A stretch of DNA of 64,000 nucleotides from the NCBI RefSeq assembly GCF_037811135.1, contig NZ_CP149130.1, forward strand, positions 2,414,501 through 2,478,500, written 5' to 3'. Within the stretch, counting starts at the first letter, position 1. The number at the start of each line of letters is the position of its first letter. The notes under the pieces were generated by a model that was given only the letters and a program-made list of their open reading frames with translations, was not told the DNA's origin and did no database searches. Below, in pieces: positions 16,349 through 24,044 of the stretch. The translations under genes and the position numbers were made by a program. The DNA is from Aeromonas rivipollensis. Lineage in GTDB: Bacteria > Pseudomonadota > Gammaproteobacteria > Enterobacterales > Aeromonadaceae.

Positions 16349-16380
16349 GGGCAATAGGGGTCGGCCTTGGGATGGGACTA

Positions 16381-16396
16381 TTGTACGTTCATACAG
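16381..16396 (-). promoter_or_regulatory. Candidate LexA (SOS) box for polB
   Basis: Read on the minus strand the site is CTG TATGAACGTA CAA, one base off the CTG-N10-CAG LexA consensus and with the usual AT-leaning centre. It sits 33 bp before the polB ATG, where E. coli polB also carries an SOS box. Confidence 0.75.
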
Positions 16397-16514
16397 TGCC
16401 TGCTCGCAATCGTCACCCTAGGCTGCGGGGCCTGAGTCAAACTGGTAAGCTCGATCCCGTCGTCATCCCCATCAACCCCTTTATTACTGCGCTTCGCCCA
16501 CGAAAGGAGTCACT

Positions 16515-17009
16515 GTGGCAATCTATTCCCTGCTGGATCGGCTCGCCATCCCCTACCAGCGTATCGATCATCCCCCCGTTTTCACCTGCGAGGAGGCGAG
16601 CAGGCTGCTGCCCGACCTGCCCGCTGCCAAGACCAAGAACCTCTTTTTGCGCGATCCGAAAAGCGAGCGGCTGTTTCTGGTGGTGAGTCCGGAGGAGAGC
16701 CGGGTCGATCTCAAGGCGCTGGCGGCACGGCTCGGGGTCAAGCGGCTGAGCTTTGGCTCCCCCGAACGGCTCGAGGCAGTGCTCGGCCTCACCCCGGGTT
16801 CGGTCACCCTGCTCGCCATGGTGCGCGATAGCGAGCATGCCGTGGAGCTGGTGGTGGACGAGCGTATCTGGCAGGCCGAGCAGGTGCAGTGCCACCCGCT
16901 GGTCAATACCGCCACCCTGCTCATCCGCCTCGACGATGTGCGCCGTCTGCTGACCCACCTGGGCCGGGAGGCCTGCGTCATGGCATTGCCGATCGTGGCA
17001 GCCGATTAA
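16515..17009 (+). CDS. YbaK/ProX-family aminoacyl-tRNA deacylase (PrdX-type)
   Basis: A 164-residue single-domain editing protein. YbaK/ProX proteins hydrolyse misacylated tRNAs, such as Ala-tRNA(Pro) or Cys-tRNA(Pro), in trans. The AKTKNLFLRD segment (about residues 38-47) holds the conserved active-site Lys; EASRLLPDLP and SFGSPERLEAVLGLTPGSVT match the PrdX/ProXp-ala subgroup, so alanyl-prolyl editing is the best guess. The start is GTG at 16515 with AAGGAG five bases before it. It is divergent from polB, whose LexA-like box falls in the shared upstream region. Confidence 0.85.
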   Translation: MAIYSLLDRLAIPYQRIDHPPVFTCEEASRLLPDLPAAKTKNLFLRDPKSERLFLVVSPEESRVDLKALAARLGVKRLSFGSPERLEAVLGLTPGSVTLLAMVRDSEHAVELVVDERIWQAEQVQCHPLVNTATLLIRLDDVRRLLTHLGREACVMALPIVAAD

Positions 17010-17336
17010 ATGGCCGACACCACCATCAAGATGCAGCACCAACCAGAACCGACCCGTTTCGAATGCTACCTGGCGCCGTTATATGGTCGACTGTGCCGAG
17101 GCGGGATTGTCGCTCTATCAGGTGGCACGATTTGACCCGGATGGCTGGCTACGAGCCTGCGGGACCACGCAGCAAGGTGTAATCTACGCCCCACCACAAC
17201 CTCTCCTGACCTCGATGCCGGGGAGATCCTCGCTACCCTGCGCCTGATGGGGGTTGGGTCTGCCATCCGCGGCCGGATTGGTGCATAGTCAGGATATCAT
17301 CCGTCCATTGCGTCCTTTCGTGGCACCGGGAGCATC
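17010..17336. other. Gene-free 327 bp, possible broken small reading frame
   Basis: No intact gene. A frame opens with ATG at 17010, directly after the deacylase stop, and runs 42 codons. A second frame, starting in the overlap, continues with protein-like sequence (WRRYMVDCAEAGLSLYQV, then ARFDPDGWLRACG) to a TGA at 17245-17247. Joining the two needs one frameshift near 17065. It may be a decayed small gene or chance. The remainder holds the promoter region of the lipoprotein gene. Confidence 0.35.
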
Positions 17337-17999
17337 ATGCGCATCGCCTTCCTCATTCCCCTGCTGGCCCTGGGCCTTGCTGGCTGCAGCAACACCTCCT
17401 CCTCAGGCGCCAGCGTGGGAGTTGGCTCTGGTGGCTATTACGGCAGTCACTATGGCGCCTCTTACTGGTGGTATGACGACTACTACGGCTATTGGAATGA
17501 CTACTACCCCTGGTGCTGCGACAACCAGGGGGATTTTGACGAGCTGATCAAGAAGTGGTGGAGCGGGCTCGATCCTGAGCGCCAACAGGAGATCAAGGAG
17601 AAGTATCAGGACTGGCAGGAGAGCCATGGCCAGCCCGATGTGGCCGCCCTGCGGGGGGAGTTGGCGGGCCGCTGGAATGCCATGACGCCGGAGCAGCAAC
17701 AGGCGCTGCGCGACAACCGGCAAAGCAGACCCAGCGTCAGCAACCCGGACAAGGGCCCGCGCTCACCACTGGACTACAGAGTCGGTACTCTCCCCAGGGC
17801 CGAGAACGGCCTTTTGATCCCCTCCACCCTGCCCAAGACAAATAACGGCATCTTGACCCCCGGGACCCAGCCCAGGGTGGATACCAGACCGCACCTTCCC
17901 CGCACCATGACCCCCCCGGTGCGCGCCCCCACCGTCAGACCGGCGATAAGGCCTGGCTTCACCCCCATGCGCAGCTTCGGTGGCGGCCGCCGCCGCTAG
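17337..17999 (+). CDS. Putative lipoprotein with Tyr/Gly-rich N-terminus and C-terminal 13-residue repeats
   Basis: A 220-residue protein with a lipoprotein signal ending LAGC (Cys17). After the Cys comes a Ser/Gly/Tyr/Trp-rich stretch (GSGGYYGSHYGASYWWYDDY), then a charged helical part (KWWSGLDPERQQEIKEKYQDW, WNAMTPEQQQALRDNRQS) and a Pro-rich basic tail. The tail contains three similar units: TLPRAENGLLIPS, TLPKTNNGILTPG, TQPRVDTRPHLPR. No family recognised; the architecture suggests an outer-membrane-attached protein with a flexible, cationic periplasmic tail. GGGAG precedes the ATG. No operon partner is visible. Confidence 0.75.
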   Translation: MRIAFLIPLLALGLAGCSNTSSSGASVGVGSGGYYGSHYGASYWWYDDYYGYWNDYYPWCCDNQGDFDELIKKWWSGLDPERQQEIKEKYQDWQESHGQPDVAALRGELAGRWNAMTPEQQQALRDNRQSRPSVSNPDKGPRSPLDYRVGTLPRAENGLLIPSTLPKTNNGILTPGTQPRVDTRPHLPRTMTPPVRAPTVRPAIRPGFTPMRSFGGGRRR

Positions 18000-18079
18000 C
18001 CCTGACCCATCCCTCTCGGCGAGCGCGAGGGATAGACTATCCTGATGCAGCAGGATCACCGCCCAGCAAGGAGCACGAC

Positions 18080-18958
18080 ATGACGCAACAGTGGCAACGC
18101 ATTTCCTCCCGCCTCACCGACGTGGGCGGGATCCCGGTGGCCCGCGCCCTCCCGGTCAAGGAGCGGCGCACCATAGGCCCCTGGTGCTTTCTCGATCACA
18201 TAGGGCCGACCCGCTTCGCCCCCGACGCCCCCGGGCTGGACGTGGGGCCCCATCCCCACATCGCCCTGCAGACCTTCACCTGGATGCTGGCGGGGGAGAT
18301 TTTGCACCGTGACAGCCTCGGCAGCGAGCAGGTGATCCGCCCGGGCCAGGTCAATCTGATGACCGCCGGGCGCGGCATAGCCCACACCGAGGAGTCCCTG
18401 GCCGGCCACCCCGACCTGCATGCCGCCCAGCTCTGGATAGCACTGCCACATGCGCATCAGGAGACCCAACCCCGCTTCGATCACTACCCCACACTGCCGC
18501 GCTGGCAGGAGGCGGAGGTCAGTTTCACCCTGCTCATCGGTGACTATCAGGGGCGCAGTGCCCCCACCCTGCGCTTTTCCCCCATACTGGGGCTGGATCT
18601 GCACGCCGGTGAGGCACAGCGGATGCGGCTGTCCCTCGACCCGGCCTTCGAGCACGGACTCTTCGCCCTGCAGGGTCAGGTGAGCATCGCCAAAGAGCCC
18701 CTCGCCGCCGAACAGCTGCTCTATCTGCCGCCGGGAGAGCAGAGCCTGGAGATCGAGCTGGCGAAGGGCGCCCGCGTGCTGCTGATCGGCGGCGAGCCCC
18801 TGTCACAGCCGCTGCAGATCTGGTGGAACTTCGTGAGCTTTGACAGAGACGCCATTCGCACCGCCGCCCTGGATTGGGAGAGCGGCCATCCCCGCTTCGG
18901 TGAGGTGACAGGTTACCCCGGCCCCCGTCTCATCGCCCCGCCCCTGGCCGGGCTCTGA
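18080..18958 (+). CDS. Pirin-family bicupin protein
   Basis: A 292-residue pirin. The metal-binding N-terminal cupin is visible as FLDHIGPTRF followed by GPHPHIALQTFTWMLAGEILHRDSLG with the conserved His residues, and GQVNLMTAGRGIAHTEES. Bacterial pirins such as YhhW have quercetin 2,3-dioxygenase activity or modulate metabolic enzymes; the role here is unknown. AAGGAG lies 8 bases before the ATG. It stands alone between the lipoprotein and a small membrane protein. Confidence 0.9.
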   Translation: MTQQWQRISSRLTDVGGIPVARALPVKERRTIGPWCFLDHIGPTRFAPDAPGLDVGPHPHIALQTFTWMLAGEILHRDSLGSEQVIRPGQVNLMTAGRGIAHTEESLAGHPDLHAAQLWIALPHAHQETQPRFDHYPTLPRWQEAEVSFTLLIGDYQGRSAPTLRFSPILGLDLHAGEAQRMRLSLDPAFEHGLFALQGQVSIAKEPLAAEQLLYLPPGEQSLEIELAKGARVLLIGGEPLSQPLQIWWNFVSFDRDAIRTAALDWESGHPRFGEVTGYPGPRLIAPPLAGL

Positions 18959-19090
18959 TCCCGGCGAGACAGACTGGCCGTAACGACATATATCTACAAA
19001 AGGCAGCCCGCAGACCCGCTTACCCGCATTGGCACAGGCCGTTTCACAAAGCAGGTGGCGGGCTCTCTCGGTGAGCACCAAGGACTGTTT

Positions 19091-19399
19091 ATGGATTTAT
19101 CTCCCTTCTATCACGCCAGCGCAGCGGTCTCGATACAGGCTCTGATCGGATATCGTCTGGGGCACTGGGGATATGGCGGCCTCATTGGGTGCATATGGTT
19201 TGTGGCACGAGAGCAGACACAGGCGGAATACAGGTGGATAGCACTGTTCGGACAGGGGCGGAGGGTCAACATGCCCTGGTGGGGTGGATTCGATCCCAGA
19301 GTCTGGGAACTGGGGAGTGTGCTGGATTTTCTGGTGCCGATCGTCTTGTGTACGCTGGTGTTTGTGGTTGCACGCCGCGCCCATCGGCTGACTTACTGA
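19091..19399 (+). CDS. Small putative membrane protein, unknown
   Basis: About 102 residues. A first mildly hydrophobic segment (YGGLIGCIWFVAREQ, residues about 29-43) and a clear C-terminal membrane helix (LDFLVPIVLCTLVFVVARRA, about 79-98) ending in a basic tail. No family recognised. I chose the ATG at 19091 because AAGGA is 7 bases upstream; a GTG at 19055 in the same frame is possible. Codon use looks less GC-biased than in neighbouring genes. Confidence 0.5.
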   Translation: MDLSPFYHASAAVSIQALIGYRLGHWGYGGLIGCIWFVAREQTQAEYRWIALFGQGRRVNMPWWGGFDPRVWELGSVLDFLVPIVLCTLVFVVARRAHRLTY

Positions 19400-19446
19400 C
19401 CCAGCTGGTTAAGTGGCGTCCATGGCTCCCGGCTGGGCCCGGCGCT

Positions 19447-19473
19447 TAAACAAAGAGGGGCACATTGCCCCTC
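19447..19473 (-). terminator. Terminator of the RIO-kinase gene
   Basis: GAGGGGCA (19455-19462) pairs with TGCCCCTC (19466-19473). On the minus strand the stem is followed by a T-rich stretch (TTTGTTT). It lies 90 bp after the kinase stop. Confidence 0.65.
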
Positions 19474-19562
19474 GTCATTGCAGTGCCCTTCCACAACCAG
19501 CCTGCTAAAGGCCAGTACCCTGACACAGAGAGCGTAGGTAGAGGGAACACCTCAAGTTCGCA

Positions 19563-20423
19563 TCAGAACTCCTCTTCCTGCTCGGCCTTCAGCCTGGCCC
19601 GACGCTCCATCGCCTCCTCTTCCGCGCTCTCGATCTCGTGCAGCACGGCATCGATGTCGATGGCCTCGGTGCTCTCCTCGAACAGGCCGGTCAGCTCGGT
19701 TTCCGGGCCGAGCTTGCCATCTTCGAACAGGGCCCACATCTCTCTGGCATAACGGGTCTTGAGCAGCTCGGGCGCATACATGCCGTAGTAGTTACGCATG
19801 TTGTTGACGTCCCGCTCCAGCATGGCCCTGGCCTGGTTGTTGGCGGCGGCATCCACCACCTGGGGCAGATCGATGATGACGGGGCCCTCTGCATCCACCA
19901 GCACGTTGAACTCGGAGAGATCCCCGTGGATGAGGCCGGCGCAGAGCATGCGCACCACGTAGCGGATCACCTTGCCATGATCGATGAGCGCCTGCTCGGC
20001 CGAGAGCGCCACATCGTTGAGGCGGGGCGCCACGTTGCCGTCGGCGTCTGTGATGAGCTCCATCAGCAGGACGCCGTCCAGGCAGACATAGGGGGTCGGC
20101 ACCCGCACGCCGGCGGCGGCCAGCTTGAACAGGGCGTCCACCTCGGTGTTCTGCCACACCTCTTCGTGCTGCTTGCGACCGTACTTGGAGCCCTTCTCCA
20201 TGGCGCGGGCATCGCGGCTGCCCCGCACCTTGCGCCCTTCCTGATAGACCACGGCCTGCTTGAAGCTGCGCTTGGAGGCTTCCTTATAGACTTTGGCGCA
20301 GCGGATCTCGTCGCCGCAGCGCACCACATAGACGTCGGCTTCTTTGCCGCTCATCAGCCGGCTGATGACATCGTCGACCAGGCCGTCATCAACCAGAGGT
20401 TGGATTCGATTTGGAATTTTCAT
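19563..20423 (-). CDS. RIO-type serine protein kinase
   Basis: A 286-residue RIO1-like kinase of the type found in many gammaproteobacteria. Catalytic HGDLSEFN (His166, Asp168, Asn173) and the metal-binding IIDLPQ (Asp185) are present, as are the flexible loop SGKEADVYVV and the ATP Lys in CAKVYK. The C-terminus is highly acidic (residues 255-286). Eukaryotic RIO kinases act as ATPases in ribosome maturation; the bacterial role is poorly known. The 5' untranslated region carries three tandem 11-bp repeats (20436-20468), each with an AAGGT resembling a ribosome site. Confidence 0.88.
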   Translation of the reverse strand: MKIPNRIQPLVDDGLVDDVISRLMSGKEADVYVVRCGDEIRCAKVYKEASKRSFKQAVVYQEGRKVRGSRDARAMEKGSKYGRKQHEEVWQNTEVDALFKLAAAGVRVPTPYVCLDGVLLMELITDADGNVAPRLNDVALSAEQALIDHGKVIRYVVRMLCAGLIHGDLSEFNVLVDAEGPVIIDLPQVVDAAANNQARAMLERDVNNMRNYYGMYAPELLKTRYAREMWALFEDGKLGPETELTGLFEESTEAIDIDAVLHEIESAEEEAMERRARLKAEQEEEF

Positions 20424-20435
20424 GACCGCCCTTTT

Positions 20436-20468
20436 ACCTTATTTGCACCTTGTTTGCACCTTGTTTGC
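20436..20468 (-). repeat. Three tandem 11-bp repeats upstream of the RIO-kinase start
   Basis: Plus-strand units are ACCTTATTTGC, ACCTTGTTTGC and ACCTTGTTTGC, contiguous and with one mismatch. In the mRNA sense each gives GCAAACAAGGT, ending 12 bases before the kinase start codon. The AAGGT parts mimic ribosome-binding sites; the 11-bp period is close to one helical turn. Confidence 0.85.
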
Positions 20469-20597
20469 GCGTGGCGGGAGGCCAGACAGGGCCCCGCTTT
20501 GGTCCCCCACCGGCCCCTTGCCGGGGGTGGCCTGGTGTGCCTTGCGCCAGCCGCCTCTCCCTGGCTGTCAAAACGACCCGCAAGGGAGCCCTGTGGT

Positions 20598-21584
20598 TCA
20601 AGGCTCCGGGGGCAGCCCCTGGCGGATGCGCCGGATCCCCTCCTCGTAGAGGCCATCCTCCCCTTCGTTATCCGCCTGGGTCTCGAAAATCTTGAGGAAC
20701 CACATGTACTGCTCGGGGAAGCTGCCAAGCTGCTGCTCCACCATGCGGTTCATGGCGTTGACGTCCGCCTCCAGATCCTGGGTGGGATAAGGGTCGAACG
20801 GCGGCTCCACCTCGAGCCGGTAACACCCCAGATCCTCGTCATAGCAGGCCAGGATGGGCACCGCCCGGGCGCCGGTCAGCTTGACCAGCTTGGGCAGGGC
20901 CGGCAGGGTCGCCTTGGGGTGGCCGAAGAAGGGCACGAAGATGCTCGCCTCCCGGCCGTGATCCTGATCCGGCAGATAGAAGAAGCTGTCGCCGCTGCGC
21001 AGGGCCTTGATGGCGGGCTTGATGCCGACGCTGCGCTCATAGACACGCCCGCCCTTGCTGCGCTCGCGGTTGATGTACCAGTCGAACACCGCATCCTTGG
21101 GGCTCTTCATCATGGTGCACAGGGGCACCCCCTCATCGGTCAGGTAGCGGCCTATCATGTCCACCGCCCAGGTGTGGGGCACCACGAAGATCATGGGGCG
21201 CCCGGCGGCCAGCTCGGCCTCTATATGCTCCCAGCCACGCACCTTGATGCGTCCTTTCAGGAAGGCGGGGCTGCGCCAGGTGAGCTCGCCAAAGCCCATG
21301 AAGGTCTTGAGGCCGACCCGGATGGACTTGAGCAGCAGCCGCTCGCGCCCGACCGCGTCAAGGGTGGGGAAACAGATCTTGAGGTTGGTCTCGGCGATGT
21401 AGGCCTGCTTCCTGGAGAAGCGCAGCAGCAGGGGGGCCAGGGCATCGGCCAGCTTGTCTCTGTAGCTGGCCGGGATGCAGGCCAGCAGGGAGAGCAGGGC
21501 AAGCGCCAGCCAGCTGCCCCACAGACGGGGGTGCAGCAGACGCAGATGAAAGGAGGTGTCAAACACCGGATCTTGTGCGGACAT
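20598..21584 (-). CDS. lpxM: LpxM-type lipid A secondary acyltransferase, copy 1
   Basis: A 328-residue inner-membrane acyltransferase of the lysophospholipid acyltransferase superfamily. LpxM adds the second secondary acyl chain (myristate in E. coli) to Kdo2-lipid A. The N-terminal membrane helix is about residues 23-40, and the catalytic HX4D is HTWAVD (His137, Asp142). FYLPDQDHG and QYMWFLKIF are family signatures. The start MSAQDPVF matches the start of the neighbouring paralogue, so I take 21584 rather than the ATG nine bases out. Its paralogue lies directly upstream on the same strand, separated by a terminator (21694-21722). Confidence 0.85.
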   Translation of the reverse strand: MSAQDPVFDTSFHLRLLHPRLWGSWLALALLSLLACIPASYRDKLADALAPLLLRFSRKQAYIAETNLKICFPTLDAVGRERLLLKSIRVGLKTFMGFGELTWRSPAFLKGRIKVRGWEHIEAELAAGRPMIFVVPHTWAVDMIGRYLTDEGVPLCTMMKSPKDAVFDWYINRERSKGGRVYERSVGIKPAIKALRSGDSFFYLPDQDHGREASIFVPFFGHPKATLPALPKLVKLTGARAVPILACYDEDLGCYRLEVEPPFDPYPTQDLEADVNAMNRMVEQQLGSFPEQYMWFLKIFETQADNEGEDGLYEEGIRRIRQGLPPEP

Positions 21585-21693
21585 GGTCGCCATCGAATCA
21601 TCAAAACAGACCGTCATTTTAGTGATCCTGACAATTTTTTCTACCCGGGATCCCCCAAGCCGGGTTTCCAAGTCACTGATCAGACTAGTTAGA

Positions 21694-21722
21694 AATAAAA
21701 AGTGGCCCACATGGGGCCACTT
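21694..21722 (-). terminator. Terminator between the two lpxM copies
   Basis: AAGTGGCCC (21700-21708) pairs with GGGCCACTT (21714-21722). On the minus strand the stem is followed by a T-run (TTTTTA). It ends the upstream copy's transcript, so the two genes are expressed separately. Confidence 0.85.
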
Positions 21723-21745
21723 ATAAACACGCATTAAGTTGCGGT

Positions 21746-22735
21746 TCAGGAATGAGGGCTGAGTCCCTTGCGGATGCGCCTTATCCCCTCTTCGTAGAGG
21801 CCGTCTTCCCCCTCCTGATCCTCGCGGGTATCGAAGATCTTGAGGAACCACATGTACTGGCCCGGATGGCGGGTCAGCTGCCGCTCCACGCTGTCGTTCA
21901 TGCGGCAGGTGTCGGCCACCAGATCCTCGCTCGGGTAATCGGCGAAGGGGGCCTCTATCTCCAGCCGGTAGCAGTGCGCCGCCTCGTCATAGCAGGCCAG
22001 CACGGGCACGGCGCGGGCACCGGTCAGCTTGACCAGCCGTGGCAGGGCCGGCAGGGTCGCCTTGGGATGCTTGAAGAAGGGCACGAACAGGCTGGCCTCG
22101 CGGCCATGATCCTGATCCGGCAGGTAGAAGAAGCTAAGGCCGGATTTCACCGCCTTGATCACCGGCTTGATGCCGGCGCTGCGCTCATAGACGCGGCAGC
22201 CATTCTTGGCCCGCTCGCGGTTGATATGCCAGTCGAACACCGGGTTGCGGGCGCTCTTCATCATGGTGCACATGGGCAGGCCCCGCTGGGAGAAGTAGTA
22301 GCCCGCCGCATCGATGGGCCAGCTGTGGGGCACCACCAGGATCACCGGGCGGCCGGCGGCCTGCTCGGCCTCGATGTGTTCCCATCCGCTCACCTGGATG
22401 CGCTTCATCAGGTAGTCGGGGCTGCGCACCGTGAACTCGCCAAACCCCAGCAGGCTCTTGAGGCCGACCCGGATCGAGGTCATCAGTATGGCGTCCCGCT
22501 CTGCCTCGCTCTGCTCCTTGAAGCAGATGGCGAGGTTGGTTCTGGCGATATAGACCTGCTTTTTCGAGATCTTGAGCACCAGGGGCGCCAGGGCGTCGGC
22601 CAGCTTGTCGCGCCAACGGGGCGGCACATAGGCGAGCACGCCGAGCACGCCGAGGGCAAGCCAGCTCACCCAGTAACGCGGGTGCAGCAAACGGGTCTGG
22701 AATGCGGAGTCAAACACGGGATCTTGGGAGGACAT
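21746..22735 (-). CDS. lpxM: LpxM-type lipid A secondary acyltransferase, copy 2
   Basis: A 329-residue paralogue of the preceding acyltransferase, similar along its whole length. It shares the MSxQDPVFD start, the GLKxLxGFGE and GWEHIEAE segments, and the PDQDHGREAS...FVPFF part. The catalytic HX4D is HSWPID (His137, Asp142), so both copies should be active. Differences cluster around residues 72-90 and the C-terminus, which could alter acyl-chain choice or acceptor. The ATG at 22735 was taken because upstream codons are unrelated. Which copy is the LpxM orthologue cannot be told from sequence alone. Confidence 0.83.
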   Translation of the reverse strand: MSSQDPVFDSAFQTRLLHPRYWVSWLALGVLGVLAYVPPRWRDKLADALAPLVLKISKKQVYIARTNLAICFKEQSEAERDAILMTSIRVGLKSLLGFGEFTVRSPDYLMKRIQVSGWEHIEAEQAAGRPVILVVPHSWPIDAAGYYFSQRGLPMCTMMKSARNPVFDWHINRERAKNGCRVYERSAGIKPVIKAVKSGLSFFYLPDQDHGREASLFVPFFKHPKATLPALPRLVKLTGARAVPVLACYDEAAHCYRLEIEAPFADYPSEDLVADTCRMNDSVERQLTRHPGQYMWFLKIFDTREDQEGEDGLYEEGIRRIRKGLSPHS

Positions 22736-22912
22736 GGGTACTATCAAACAGTAGAAGTGGGCAATTGCGGCAATCCTGACAGGTAATACCAGTGAAAACC
22801 ACCTTAATATCGCCTGAACGAGCGACAATTTGAGCCTTTTCACGGATTGACAGCGCCCCCTGATCCCCAGGCAGTGGACGCTGCTCACCCCTTGTACCGG
22901 CGCCGGATGCAA

Positions 22913-22935
22913 CAGACCCCGCCAGGCGGGGTCTG
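22913..22935 (-). terminator. Hairpin after the TDT transporter
   Basis: CAGACCCCGCC and GGCGGGGTCTG (22913-22923 and 22925-22935) form a strong stem with a very short loop. There is little T-tract on the minus strand, so termination would be weak. Confidence 0.5.
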
Positions 22936-22960
22936 CTCTTGGTCGAGACCGGCTGCGACC

Positions 22961-23941
22961 TTAGCGGCGCAGGGGCTGCTCCAGCATGTCGACCTGGCCA
23001 AGGGGCAGGAAGAACATCAGGTAGCGCAGCGCCACATAACCGACGATCAGAGTCGCCGCACCGAGTTCCAGATAGGCCAGCTGGTTGATCTGCGCCGCAT
23101 AGTGGGCCGCCTCTGGCCACTGCGACAGCAGCTGACCCACCTTGAACAGGGCGGTGGCCCCTATCACCAGGGGGAAGGTGAAGGCGGCATAGCCCGGCGA
23201 GAACGGCAGGCGCAGCAGCTTGATGAAGGCCAGGTAGATGATGCCTGTCATCAGCACGGCTATCCCCAGCAGCACGGCCACCAGCAGCAGCGACGGATCC
23301 TGGCTCACGGTGAGGTAGCCGGCGAGCGACAGGCTGGCAGGGGCCGCCAGGATGGCGATGGTGGGCTTGGCGGCATCCGGCACCTCGTGGCTGAAGATGA
23401 GGCGATAGAGCATCAGCGGCAGCATCAGACCATAGCAGGCCATGCCGAACCAGAGCAGGCCATTGGCCAGGGCGGCGAAGGGGCCACCGGGATAGGCAAC
23501 GTCGGCGACGATGATCCCCACCGGCGGCACGAACCAGCTCGGCACCATGTGGTGGATCTCAAACGCCTTTGCCCTGTGCCAGACGAAGGTGGCGAGGAAC
23601 ACCAGGTGAATGATCACCGCAAACAGCCAGAGCCCCTGGCCCAGGGTCGGGGCCAGCAGCCCCACCGCCTTGGAGACCACCATGGTCCCCATGGCATAGG
23701 TGGGCACCACGCTGCCCACCACGGGGTGGGCGAGATCCTGCCACAGCAGACGCGGGTGCAGCAGGAACTTGAAGGTGAGGACGAGGAGCAGCACGGCGGC
23801 GATGGCGGCCCCCAGCAGTTGCAGGCGGCCATCGAACTGACCGGCATTTTCCCAACACCAGCCGAGGCTGGCGATCCCGAGTGCCAGCCCGGCCATGGGG
23901 GTCGGGGCGGCGGCAAGGGAGCGACGGGTGCGTGCGATCAT
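22961..23941 (-). CDS. TDT/SLAC1-family (TehA-like) transporter
   Basis: A 326-residue hydrophobic protein with about ten membrane helices. The pattern (NAGQFDGRLQLLGAAIAAVL, then HPVVGSVVPTYAMGTMVVSK, then MVPSWFVPPVGIIVAD) matches the TDT family, which includes TehA and plant SLAC1 anion channels and malate permeases. Likely substrates are small anions or C4-dicarboxylates; it cannot be resolved further. I chose the ATG at 23941, which has GAGGG upstream; an ATG at 23974 lacks a ribosome site. The gene diverges from a LysR regulator (24045), which probably controls it. Confidence 0.82.
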   Translation of the reverse strand: MIARTRRSLAAAPTPMAGLALGIASLGWCWENAGQFDGRLQLLGAAIAAVLLLVLTFKFLLHPRLLWQDLAHPVVGSVVPTYAMGTMVVSKAVGLLAPTLGQGLWLFAVIIHLVFLATFVWHRAKAFEIHHMVPSWFVPPVGIIVADVAYPGGPFAALANGLLWFGMACYGLMLPLMLYRLIFSHEVPDAAKPTIAILAAPASLSLAGYLTVSQDPSLLLVAVLLGIAVLMTGIIYLAFIKLLRLPFSPGYAAFTFPLVIGATALFKVGQLLSQWPEAAHYAAQINQLAYLELGAATLIVGYVALRYLMFFLPLGQVDMLEQPLRR

Positions 23942-24044
23942 GACTGGTACCCTCTTGTTGATGACGATGTGCATAGGATAAAGAGGGTCTATCGTTTACG
24001 ATATCTAAATGAATTGAACTAAGCGTTTAGGAAAATTAAACGAC

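Noticed and set aside
14909..16357. Long open frame on the plus strand opposite polB (and similar ones opposite the GH3 gene at 27115-29280 and mmsA at 59800-61503)
   Set aside because: These are antisense shadows created by high-GC codon use. They lack ribosome sites and recognisable domains, while the opposite strand encodes clear family members.
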